NCBI GenBank assembly: GCA_000435475.1
Contig: FR896068.1
Location: 22,594 to 42,127 of the forward strand
Direction: 5' to 3'
Length of the DNA: 19,534 nucleotides
DNA from: Cryptobacterium sp. CAG:338
GTDB lineage: Bacteria > Actinomycetota > Coriobacteriia > Coriobacteriales > Eggerthellaceae
Shown: piece by piece, positions 7,360-14,585 of the stretch
Numbering within the stretch: position 1 is the first letter of the stretch
How the letters are laid out: each line of letters opens with the position of its first letter
Notes under the pieces: generated by a model
The model's database searches: none
What the model saw: only the letters and a program-made list of their open reading frames with translations
Told to the model about the DNA's origin: nothing
Program-made: the position numbers and the translations under genes

Positions 7360-8211
7360 CTATCCTTCCATTTCTAGAATTTCTTCTTTGGTAAATACGG
7401 GACCTTCGAGACATATAAAATGACTTCCGATATTGCATCGTCCGCATTTTCCCACGCCACATTTCATGCGTTTTTCTAAAGTAGTTACAATCTGTCCCGG
7501 TTCAAAGCCCATATTCTCAAGTGCTTCACTGCAGGTCCGGTAGAGAGAAGGACCTCCACAGAGTACTGCGACAGTGTTTTCCGTTACGGGCAAGTTTAAG
7601 CTTTCCAAGAACGGTGCTGTATAAGCAACGGGTCCGTCCCATTCGTCGCTTCCGTGGTATACGCTTACGTGCACATCCATGTCGGGCACGTTGGGCCAGT
7701 TCTCGAAAAGGTCTTGCTTGCAAACTAGATCGCCATAATTGCTGGCCGAATATACAAAGTCGATATGGCCATAATCTTCGCGGTGATTAATGCAGTACAG
7801 TAGAAATGATCTAACTGGTGGCATACCAATACCGCCACCAATAAAAAGCAGATCACGTCCTTTGCAAGATTCATAAGGAAACCAATTACCATAAGGTCCA
7901 CGAACACCTACTTGGTCTCCCACTTCCATTGAATGTAGTACCTCAGTATTGTGGCCAACGCGCTTAACAGTGAATTCAAGAAAGTCTTCTCCTGTGCCAG
8001 AGATGCAAAACATTGATTCACCTTCAGGAATGGGGGAGAGCATAGCAAGTTGGCCTGGCTTTGAATCAAACGGTTTTGTGCCGTCCAGTTTTTGTACACG
8101 AAATGTTTTTACGTCTTTAGTCTCTTCGGTTATCTGAATAATCTTACAAATCAGAGGGATGTATGGTTCTCCGCCATGGGCGCAGTCGTGTGCGATTTCG
8201 ATTTTATTCAT
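7360..8211 (-). CDS. flxA: FlxA-like FAD/NAD(P)-binding oxidoreductase subunit with C-terminal [2Fe-2S] site
   Basis: NADH-oxidising flavoprotein subunit, 283 aa. It is related to ferredoxin-NADP reductases, AsrB and sulfhydrogenase gamma subunits. Features: FAD domain to ~110 with KPGQLAML and GVRGPYGNW, NAD domain with G125-G-G-I-G-M-P-P132 and VLCGGPSLY near 217-223, and a C-terminal C251-x4-C256-x2-C259-x7-C267 [2Fe-2S] motif (KCGVGKCGRCNIGSHFIC), as in AsrB. Start chosen at 8211 (GGAG 9 nt upstream); the longer frame begins with TTG at 8226. The ATG overlaps the end of flxB by 8 nt, so the two are translationally coupled. Last gene of the hdr-flx operon; expected entry point of electrons from NADH in the complex. 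Subunit identity rests on domain order and operon context. Confidence 0.88.
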   Translation of the reverse strand: MNKIEIAHDCAHGGEPYIPLICKIIQITEETKDVKTFRVQKLDGTKPFDSKPGQLAMLSPIPEGESMFCISGTGEDFLEFTVKRVGHNTEVLHSMEVGDQVGVRGPYGNWFPYESCKGRDLLFIGGGIGMPPVRSFLLYCINHREDYGHIDFVYSASNYGDLVCKQDLFENWPNVPDMDVHVSVYHGSDEWDGPVAYTAPFLESLNLPVTENTVAVLCGGPSLYRTCSEALENMGFEPGQIVTTLEKRMKCGVGKCGRCNIGSHFICLEGPVFTKEEILEMEG

Positions 8212-9205
8212 GCGACAACGCTCCAATCCTATCGATCAAAACTGTTATGTCTAAGTTGACAGGGCATTTCTCTACGCATCTTCCGCACCCAACACAGAGC
8301 ATTTTGCCGTAGCGATCTTCAAAGTAGTTAAGTTTGTGCATAAAGCGGTTTCTAACGCGGTCTTTTTTGGTTGGTCTTGGGTTATGACCACCAGCCATTT
8401 CAGTGTATTCGCTAAACATGCAACTATCCCAGCAGCGGAAACGCACACCCTCTTTGTATTTGTTTTCTTGGGAAATATCAAAACAATAGCAGGTGGGGCA
8501 CAGATAGGTGCAAGTACCGCAGTTAAGGCATTTGATGCTGAGGGCATCCCATAATTCTGGGCTTGTACTCAGCTTGTCGAGTTTTTCTTTAATGTTTGTG
8601 CTGTCAACGTTAAGAGTGCAATGAACTTCAGCTGTTTCAACTTCTCCTTCGGTGAGAAATGGCTCCCATGCATTGAGCGCGTGTTCTCCCTTAGGCGTTT
8701 GCGCTTCAACGGTGTAAGCATTTTCCGCTTCATGCAACATGATATCTGCGCTTGGTGCCTCATTGGGATTTAGTCCCATTGATTCGCAAAAACAGGTCTT
8801 GGCTGGCTGAGTACACCCAATTGCAACGGTTAAGAGTTTGTCGTGTTTTTCCTGGTAGTACTCATCAATGAAGCCTTTAGTTAAGAACACCTCATCTAAG
8901 CATTCGAGGGATCTGATATCGCAAGGTCGTGCTCCAAAGAGAATTTGATCACATGATTCAATTATCGGATCAATAAACATCTCATTGTTGTTATCTATGC
9001 CGTAGTGATACATCTTTTGACATTGCGGAAACAGCATGTCTTTAGGCGGAAGGAGGGTATTAGTGGCATCAAGACGTAGGGGGTCAGGTGTTGAGTAGGG
9101 AGCAAATTTAAGAACGCCTGTTACTTCTTTAGGTACATACACTAAAGCTTGCTGCGATAGAGCATCCATAAGGTCGGTAAAGTTATCTTTGGGTAAGAGT
9201 TTCAT
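8204..9205 (-). CDS. flxB: FlxB-like 4Fe-4S dicluster subunit (AsrA/sulfhydrogenase beta family)
   Basis: Soluble iron-sulfur electron-transfer subunit of 333 aa. The ATG at 9205 is preceded by GAGGAGGG at 5-6 nt; the longer frame to 9271 overlaps flxC and lacks a site. N-terminal part carries GARPCDIRSLECLDEVF (~91-107) and GCTQPAKTCFCES (~130-142), cysteine motifs typical of the AsrA/HydB family. The C-terminal part holds two ferredoxin-type clusters: C226-x2-C229-x2-C232-x3-C236 and C304-x2-C307-x2-C310-x3-C314. Extra cysteines at 239, 241, 258 and 262 may bind another centre. It starts 13 nt after flxC and overlaps flxA. In the D. vulgaris-type complex this subunit passes electrons between FlxA and the Hdr side, and possibly to ferredoxin; that role is inferred from family. 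Confidence 0.85.
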   Translation of the reverse strand: MKLLPKDNFTDLMDALSQQALVYVPKEVTGVLKFAPYSTPDPLRLDATNTLLPPKDMLFPQCQKMYHYGIDNNNEMFIDPIIESCDQILFGARPCDIRSLECLDEVFLTKGFIDEYYQEKHDKLLTVAIGCTQPAKTCFCESMGLNPNEAPSADIMLHEAENAYTVEAQTPKGEHALNAWEPFLTEGEVETAEVHCTLNVDSTNIKEKLDKLSTSPELWDALSIKCLNCGTCTYLCPTCYCFDISQENKYKEGVRFRCWDSCMFSEYTEMAGGHNPRPTKKDRVRNRFMHKLNYFEDRYGKMLCVGCGRCVEKCPVNLDITVLIDRIGALSHE

Positions 9206-9218
9206 TGATTCCCTCCTC

Positions 9219-10073
9219 TCACATGAATTCTTCAATATCGTCGCGGTTAAAATGATTAAGGGCGTCCTCATTGGTAGTAGTCATTCCAGACTCTGTTTTA
9301 CCGAATAAGAATTCCATATCGTTATGAAGCTTTCTGTTGAGTGTCATGAGCGGCAAACCCATGGGACAGACTCGTTCGCATTCACCACATCCAATGCATT
9401 TATCAGAGATATGAAATGCACGAGTAATGCCATAAAATCGGTTCTCACTGAGATTGTTCTGCTTTCCCAGCCATCCCGTATTACGTTCATCGACAAAGCA
9501 GGTTCGACAGGTACAGACTGGGCAAACATCCCGACAGGCATAGCATCGGATACAGTTTTCAAACATGGTGTCAAAAAATGTCTGTCTTTCTTCACGGCTC
9601 ATTGAAGCTATTGCAACAACAAGTTCTTCGCCGCTTTCAAGCGCGTGATCAAAGACGGGTTCTGCTAGAAGTTCGTCGTAGTCAGGTGGATTAAGGTGCT
9701 TACAATAAAGACACTTATCAAGAACCTCGCCTGTTTGCGAGTCTTTCATGCGTGGGCAAGGGATACCTAGTAAATACACGTCTTCTCGTTTGAATTGATT
9801 ATCTTGGATCATGCGATTGATGCCACGTCCATCGCATCCACGAACCGCAAAAGCAACTTTCCCTTTTCCCTTTAAATCTTGCATGTATTTCGACAGGGTG
9901 TTGTAGCAGTATTCGTTGAAAACAAGGCGATCGGTATCATCAGGGGTAAAGCATATAAGGGGAGTGGTTTGATTTTCAAAGCGTCCCGCTTCCCATCCAA
10001 CAACAGCATAAACACTGCCGTCTTCAAGGAGGGCACGAGCACGCTTGCGAAGATTATCTTGGATAGTAGCCAT
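9219..10073 (-). CDS. flxC: FlxC-like 4Fe-4S dicluster electron-transfer subunit
   Basis: Soluble iron-sulfur protein of 284 aa, related to the FdhB/FrhB-like and sulfhydrogenase-beta-like families. N-terminal half contains VRGCDGRG (~78-84) and GIPCPRM / KCLYCKHLNPPDY cysteines (C106, C121, C124), then two clusters: C174-x2-C177-x2-C180-x3-C184 followed by more cysteines (C187, C189, C192), and C226-x2-C229-x2-C232-x3-C236 with P. The ATG abuts the TAG stop of flxD; the Shine-Dalgarno sequence is weak (GAGGTG), consistent with coupled translation. It and flxB are distant relatives of each other. Job inferred: electron wire between the NADH module and the Hdr/FlxD module. Confidence 0.82.
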   Translation of the reverse strand: MATIQDNLRKRARALLEDGSVYAVVGWEAGRFENQTTPLICFTPDDTDRLVFNEYCYNTLSKYMQDLKGKGKVAFAVRGCDGRGINRMIQDNQFKREDVYLLGIPCPRMKDSQTGEVLDKCLYCKHLNPPDYDELLAEPVFDHALESGEELVVAIASMSREERQTFFDTMFENCIRCYACRDVCPVCTCRTCFVDERNTGWLGKQNNLSENRFYGITRAFHISDKCIGCGECERVCPMGLPLMTLNRKLHNDMEFLFGKTESGMTTTNEDALNHFNRDDIEEFM

Positions 10074-10709
10074 CTATGCTTCACCTCTCTCTGCTTGCTC
10101 ATGGATATCGTTGCGTAGTTCATTTTCTTCTGAGGCAGGTTTTGTTAGATGAGAGCCATAAACTGCTGCACCAATGGAGTCACTTAAATTGAAGTCGTTC
10201 TCGATGGGCCCTAATTCGGTTATTCTGTTACAAAATTCTGTAATGACATCACGGAATTTTCCTGCTTCAGCGCCTGAGATCCAGCGAATTTGGAACCGAT
10301 CGGGTTCAAGCCCGATGTATTCGAGAAGGCGCTTATAAATCATCATTCTTCGTTTTGCATAATAGTTGCCTGTTGAATAATGGCAGTCTCCTGGGTGGCA
10401 TCCACAAACTATTACTCCATCACATCCACGCTGAAGTGCTTCAAGGACAAACTGGGGATTCACGCGTCCTGAGCATGGGACTCGCAACAAGCGTATATCG
10501 GCAGGGTATTTCATACGGTTAAGTCCTGCCAGATCGGCTCCTGCGTAAGTACACCATTTACAGGTGAAGGCAAGGATTTTAGGTTTGAAAGGTTCAGTCG
10601 GCTGAGAAGTGTTCTTTACAAGGGCATCATTAAAAGGAGCCGATGCTAAAGGGGCAGCGGTTGAAAAGGGACCTTGTTGTTTGGTGGGTGAAGTATCTAC
10701 CACTGACAT
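10074..10709 (-). CDS. flxD: FlxD/MvhD-like iron-sulfur subunit linking Flx to HdrA
   Basis: MvhD-family [2Fe-2S] protein, 211 aa, which docks on HdrA and hands it electrons. The core carries the diagnostic cysteines: C50-K-W-C53, P-C79-S-G-R, and C102-G-C104-H-P-G-D-C109-H-Y. Family members are usually about 140 aa; this one has a ~42-residue N-terminal extension rich in Pro, Ala, Ser and Thr, and a charged C-terminal tail after residue ~185. The start at 10709 lies 13 nt inside the end of hdrA, with AAGGAGG 10 nt upstream, so the extension is genuinely translated if that site is used; no internal ATG has a comparable site. Its position between hdrA and flxC fits its bridging role. Confidence 0.88.
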   Translation of the reverse strand: MSVVDTSPTKQQGPFSTAAPLASAPFNDALVKNTSQPTEPFKPKILAFTCKWCTYAGADLAGLNRMKYPADIRLLRVPCSGRVNPQFVLEALQRGCDGVIVCGCHPGDCHYSTGNYYAKRRMMIYKRLLEYIGLEPDRFQIRWISGAEAGKFRDVITEFCNRITELGPIENDFNLSDSIGAAVYGSHLTKPASEENELRNDIHEQAERGEA

Positions 10710-12682
10710 AAAGCGTCAACCTCCTTCATGATTGAATTGTCGGTGTATCCAAGCAAATCAAGGGCACCACTGCGACAAGCTGCAGCACAGGCACCGCATC
10801 CTTGGCAAAGGGCTGAATTCACTTCACAAACAGTGCGTGTTACTTTGACAGAGTTTTCTCGTAAGTTCTTTTCCACTAAACTCAAAGCGCCGTAAGGACA
10901 GATATTGATACAAGTGCCGCATCCGCTACATTTAGAAATGTCCACTTGACTTACTTGAGGGTTTGACTCGAGCGAATCATGGGCAAACATTATGATTACT
11001 TTCGCTGCCGCTGCTCCTGCTTGAGCTACGGTATCAGGGATATCTTTTGGACCCTGAGCAACACCCGCTAGAAAAATACCACGTGAAGCAGTTTCGACAG
11101 GCCTCAGTTTAGGATGTGCCTCAGTGATCCAGTTGTCTTCATCGCACTGAACCCCAAACATCATGGCAGTTTCTTTGGCTCCAGGAGAGGCTACCATTGC
11201 CGTTTCGAGAACAACCATATCGGCATTAACCACAACATTTTCACCTGAAAGGGTATCTGCTCCCATGACTACCAGGTGATCATCTTCTTGATAGATTTTG
11301 CTTACGCGACCGCGAACATAGAGAGCCCCATCGTTTTTTGCTTGCATATAGAACTCATCATATCTTCTACCCGGTGTACGTACGTCCATGTAGAACACGA
11401 AGCAATTGCCGTCTGGTACTTTATCGAGGAATTGATGTGCATGCTTTGCTCCATACATGCAGCACGCACGAGAGCAGTAGCCCTTGCCTTTGTGTGGATC
11501 TCTGCTTCCTACGCATTTGACGATGACAAGATTTTTAGGCTCTTTTCCATCTGAAGGACGTAGGATATGACCTTCGGTAGGACCTGAAGCATTTACAAGA
11601 CGTTCAAAACTCAAACCGTCAATGACGTCAGGATAAGCGCCGCTCCCATATTCTGGGTAAATATCTTGCCAACGAATAAGATCGTACCCGGTTGCTAAAA
11701 TAACGGCGCCATAGGTTTCGGTCGTAACTTTATCTTCATCAAGGTAATTGATGGCTCCCGTGGGGCAGATTTTTGCACAAACACCGCATTTTCCTTGAGT
11801 GAGTTTTCGGCAGTGTTGGGCATCGATGATGGGCTTAGAAGGCACTGCCTGTTCGAAGGTTTTATATATGGCGGTTCGACATCCCATGTTTTCGTTGAAC
11901 TCATTGGGAATCTTTTTTTCGGGACATTTGGTAGTGCACATGCCACACCCTGTGCACAGGTTATGATCGACGTATTTAGCTTTTTCTCGTATGGTTACTT
12001 GGAAATTACCAACAAACCCTTCTACCTTTTCTACATTCGATAACACTTTAATGGTGATATTGGGATGGTTTCCTACTTCTGACATTTTGGGAGTGCAAAT
12101 GCACGCTGCACAATCAAGTGTAGGAAACGTTTTGTCAATCTTGGGCATTTTGCCACCGATTGTTGGTTTTCGTTCAACGATGGTGACCTGATATCCTGCA
12201 TCCGCAATATCAAGTGCTGCCTGCATTCCTGCAATTCCACCACCTACAATGAGCGCTCGTTTGGTGATGGGAATCTGCTCGGTATGAAGTGGAGTATCTT
12301 TTTCGACTTTTGCAACAGCCATTTTAAGAAGGTCTTTGGCTTTTGCGGTAGCTTCTTCTTTGTCGGTATGAACCCAAGAGCATTGTTCACGAATATTCGC
12401 CACTTCGAGCATGTAAGGATTCATTGAGGTTTGCGAAAGAAGTTTTTGCCAAGTCAGTTCGTGCATAGAGGGAGAACAAGCTGCTACGACAATGCGGTCG
12501 AGATTGTTCTGTTCTATAGCTTCTTTAATTTGTTTTTGATTGGGGTCTGAACAGGTATATTTATTGTTTTCTACATGAACAACATTAGGAAGGGTGGAGG
12601 CGTATTCAGCAACTTCTTGGGTGTTTACTACACCACCAATATTTGTACCGCACTGACAAACAAAAACGCCAATTCTGCTCAT
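10697..12682 (-). CDS. hdrA: HdrA-like FAD-containing heterodisulfide reductase subunit A
   Basis: Flavoprotein core of the complex, 661 aa, normal length. In HdrA-type complexes this FAD is the site of electron bifurcation. Domains: N-terminal HdrA domain with VFVCQCGTNIGG (C9, C11) plus C44 and C69; FAD-binding Rossmann fold with G147-G-G-I-A-G152 and E170; the inserted TLDCAACICTPKM motif (C191, C194, C196); and four ferredoxin-like clusters at C243/C246/C249/C253, C291/C299/C302/C306, C585/C588/C591/C595 and C626/C629/C632/C636. The ATG directly follows the TAA of hdrB, with AAGGAGG inside the hdrB tail. No FrhB- or selenocysteine-type variation is seen. Whether bifurcation really occurs cannot be read from sequence. 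Confidence 0.93.
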   Translation of the reverse strand: MSRIGVFVCQCGTNIGGVVNTQEVAEYASTLPNVVHVENNKYTCSDPNQKQIKEAIEQNNLDRIVVAACSPSMHELTWQKLLSQTSMNPYMLEVANIREQCSWVHTDKEEATAKAKDLLKMAVAKVEKDTPLHTEQIPITKRALIVGGGIAGMQAALDIADAGYQVTIVERKPTIGGKMPKIDKTFPTLDCAACICTPKMSEVGNHPNITIKVLSNVEKVEGFVGNFQVTIREKAKYVDHNLCTGCGMCTTKCPEKKIPNEFNENMGCRTAIYKTFEQAVPSKPIIDAQHCRKLTQGKCGVCAKICPTGAINYLDEDKVTTETYGAVILATGYDLIRWQDIYPEYGSGAYPDVIDGLSFERLVNASGPTEGHILRPSDGKEPKNLVIVKCVGSRDPHKGKGYCSRACCMYGAKHAHQFLDKVPDGNCFVFYMDVRTPGRRYDEFYMQAKNDGALYVRGRVSKIYQEDDHLVVMGADTLSGENVVVNADMVVLETAMVASPGAKETAMMFGVQCDEDNWITEAHPKLRPVETASRGIFLAGVAQGPKDIPDTVAQAGAAAAKVIIMFAHDSLESNPQVSQVDISKCSGCGTCINICPYGALSLVEKNLRENSVKVTRTVCEVNSALCQGCGACAAACRSGALDLLGYTDNSIMKEVDALCQW

Positions 12683-13690
12683 TTAGTCCACCTCCTTGAC
12701 TGCGGTTTGTTCTGCTTTTTCTTTCTCTTTTGCTGCTTTTCGAGCAAGTGCTTCGCGGATCTTTCTTGCTTTTTTCTCCTCTTCAGTTTCTGGTTCTTCT
12801 TTAGGGACGAGAGGACCAAGTTTTTGCATTGCGAGATCTTCGGCTGGAACAAAATGACGGGTGATTCCTGCTTGTTCGGGGGTTGCACCGAGTGCTAGAG
12901 CTATAAGTTCAGTGAAGAAATAGATAGGCATGTGGTAGTTTGTTTTGTGCTCAGAATTAATTTTCTCTTCACGCATATCCAAATTCATCCAACAAAGCGG
13001 ACACGCGGTGACGATACATTCGGCTCCGTTTATCTGGGCGTTATGAAAAATTCGTTCGGTAGCGTTTCGTGCTGCCTTGGGGCGAATAACGTGGTTGGAT
13101 GCTCCGCAGCATTCTGTTTTGAAATTCCAGTCAACACATTCAGCTCCAGCAGCATTGAGAAGCTGCTCCATTGAAAGAGGATTTTCTGTATTAGGCGCAT
13201 TAGTAACTTCCTGAGGGCGAGCCTGACCACATCCGTAGTAACAGGCAATCTTCATTCCTCCAAGTTGAAGCTTAAGATGCCTAGTAATTTCCTCAATCAT
13301 TTCAGGATCCGTGAGCGCATCGAGAAGGCTTGTTACCTCAACCGTACCGCGATAGTTCATGTCGATAATGTTGTTGATGCGGGTTCGATAGCTCGTATCT
13401 GATTTCGTTTTTACTTCTGCACGTTTTAAAGCTGCATAACAGCCAGTGCAAGGAGTCATAACGGACAAATACGGATGCTGGTCTTCACTTAGAGCTAAAT
13501 TTCGAGTCGAAAGAGAATACATCAAATCGTCGTTTACTGTTGGTGCTGCTGATGCACCGCAACAGTTCCAATCTTTTATTTCGTAAAGTGAAATATCCAA
13601 ACAACCTGCGATGTAGCGGGTGGATTCTGCGTACGATATTCCTGTGGAATGAAAAGAACAGCCTGGAAAGAAGGAAAATGCTTTGTTCAT
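12683..13690 (-). CDS. hdrB: HdrB-like heterodisulfide reductase subunit B (two CCG domains)
   Basis: Catalytic disulfide-reducing subunit, 335 aa. Both CCG domains that bind the noncubane [4Fe-4S] clusters are complete: C11-x31-C43-C44-x36-C81-x2-C84 and C154-x39-C194-C195-x34-C230-x2-C233. ATG at 13690 is chosen, overlapping the hdrC stop as TGATG, with AAGGAG 10 nt upstream; a GTG one codon earlier is the alternative. Unusual: family proteins end near residue 285-290, but this one continues for about 45 highly charged Lys/Glu/Ala-rich residues (from GPLVPKEEPETEEEKK) that look like a helix or coiled coil. The natural substrate would be a heterodisulfide or protein disulfide; no CoM-CoB pathway or DsrC is encoded nearby, so its acceptor is unknown. 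Confidence 0.92.
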   Translation of the reverse strand: MNKAFSFFPGCSFHSTGISYAESTRYIAGCLDISLYEIKDWNCCGASAAPTVNDDLMYSLSTRNLALSEDQHPYLSVMTPCTGCYAALKRAEVKTKSDTSYRTRINNIIDMNYRGTVEVTSLLDALTDPEMIEEITRHLKLQLGGMKIACYYGCGQARPQEVTNAPNTENPLSMEQLLNAAGAECVDWNFKTECCGASNHVIRPKAARNATERIFHNAQINGAECIVTACPLCWMNLDMREEKINSEHKTNYHMPIYFFTELIALALGATPEQAGITRHFVPAEDLAMQKLGPLVPKEEPETEEEKKARKIREALARKAAKEKEKAEQTAVKEVD

Positions 13691-14289
13691 CACTGTTCAT
13701 CTCCTTCATAGTCCGTAAATGACTTATAGGTGGTTTCTTGTTGGCACTTTTCAACAATTGACGCGATAGCAGCAGGGTTTTCACTTTGCTGCATGGAGAT
13801 GCCGATCATGTTTTTCTGGAACATCTTAGGAGCATTGAGAGCGTCTTGTATAAAGTGGCCGGAGGCAACGTTGTATTGAGCTGCTAAATATTGTTCGTTG
13901 GATTTCCCTTTGCTTTTGATACCTTTTATAAATAAGGTCTCGAATACATTGCTGTCATGAAGCTTATGGTGTCCTGTTTCATGGGAGGCTCTTCGGACTT
14001 CACGCATTATGGCTGCGGTGTCTACTTTTTGCGGACAGCGCGTAGAGCAGGTATTACATTGGGCGCAAATCCAGGGGGATTCTGCCTCAAGAACTTTTTG
14101 GACTTTTCCCATTTGCAGTAAGCGCATGATTTGCTGAGGGGGTAAATCCATCGCTTCTGCCATGGGACACCCAGCAGAACATTTCCCGCATTGATAACAA
14201 TCATGCAGATTTACCTTTGCTTGTTTGCTTATTTGTTCAACAAAGGTTTTTTCTTGCCTGGTTGTCTCGGTGAGGTTAACAGTTCTCAT
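13690..14289 (-). CDS. hdrC: HdrC-like 4Fe-4S subunit of heterodisulfide reductase
   Basis: Electron-carrying subunit connecting HdrA with the catalytic HdrB; 199 aa, usual size. Two [4Fe-4S] motifs: C31-x2-C34-x2-C37-x3-C41-P and C75-x2-C78-x2-C81-x3-C85-P, followed by an alpha-helical C-terminal half with the typical HETGHHKLHD segment. The ATG at 14289 has AAAGGAG 4-5 nt upstream. First securely identified gene of the seven-gene operon; a small putative ORF upstream overlaps its start by 4 nt. No membrane segment, so the complex is soluble. Confidence 0.92.
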   Translation of the reverse strand: MRTVNLTETTRQEKTFVEQISKQAKVNLHDCYQCGKCSAGCPMAEAMDLPPQQIMRLLQMGKVQKVLEAESPWICAQCNTCSTRCPQKVDTAAIMREVRRASHETGHHKLHDSNVFETLFIKGIKSKGKSNEQYLAAQYNVASGHFIQDALNAPKMFQKNMIGISMQQSENPAAIASIVEKCQQETTYKSFTDYEGDEQ

Positions 14290-14585
14290 GAGACTCCTTT
14301 CTCGGCATGGGGGACAGAAAATGGCAGGTAAAAGATGCCATCTGAAAACACATCAAGAATTGAGGAGTGAATTCGAGAATTGAAAACTGAAAGCAAGTCG
14401 TAGTTCTTAAAAACTTTGTTTTTTAAGATGCTAAAACCAAAACTTCCAAGTTGATTAGGTATGTGATTGCTTGGTTGTGTTCTGTGATTAGCGCACGTTC
14501 TCAGACTTGCTCGTTCAAGCAAGAAAAGATATAACGCGGCTACGTTCGTAGATAAAGCGGACGAGCCGAACCATGACCTCGGCAT
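14286..14585 (-). CDS. Putative small ORF (99 aa) leading the hdr-flx operon, function unknown
   Basis: Not recognised. Reasons to list it: the ATG at 14585 has a perfect AAGGAGG 6 nt upstream, the frame stays open for 99 codons in a region with no other gene on this strand, and its TGA overlaps the hdrC ATG as ATGA, the usual sign of translational coupling. The product has no recognisable domain, no cysteine clusters (one Cys), is basic and rich in Ser, Asn, Leu and Phe, and shows no clear membrane segment beyond NVAALYLFLL. The frame runs through several inverted repeats (14405-14428, 14506-14523, 14565-14583), which argues either for a structured leader or against a normal protein. It could be a regulatory leader ORF, a real small protein, or a chance ORF. 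Confidence 0.4.
   Translation of the reverse strand: MPRSWFGSSALSTNVAALYLFLLERASLRTCANHRTQPSNHIPNQLGSFGFSILKNKVFKNYDLLSVFNSRIHSSILDVFSDGIFYLPFSVPHAEKGVS
14405..14428. repeat. Perfect AT-rich palindrome in the divergent control region
   Basis: Arms TCTTAAAAA (14405-14413) and TTTTTAAGA (14420-14428), loop CTTTGT. It lies 116 nt upstream of hdrC. It may be an operator for a dimeric regulator or an RNA hairpin in the hdr leader. No G/C-rich stem, so a poor terminator. Confidence 0.5.
14462..14489 (+). promoter_or_regulatory. Direct repeat TGTGATT spaced two helical turns
   Basis: TGTGATT at 14462-14468 and again at 14483-14489, 21 bp start to start, with a related TGTGTTC at 14476-14482. Same-face spacing is what an activator binding in tandem would use. 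Prediction only. Confidence 0.3.
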
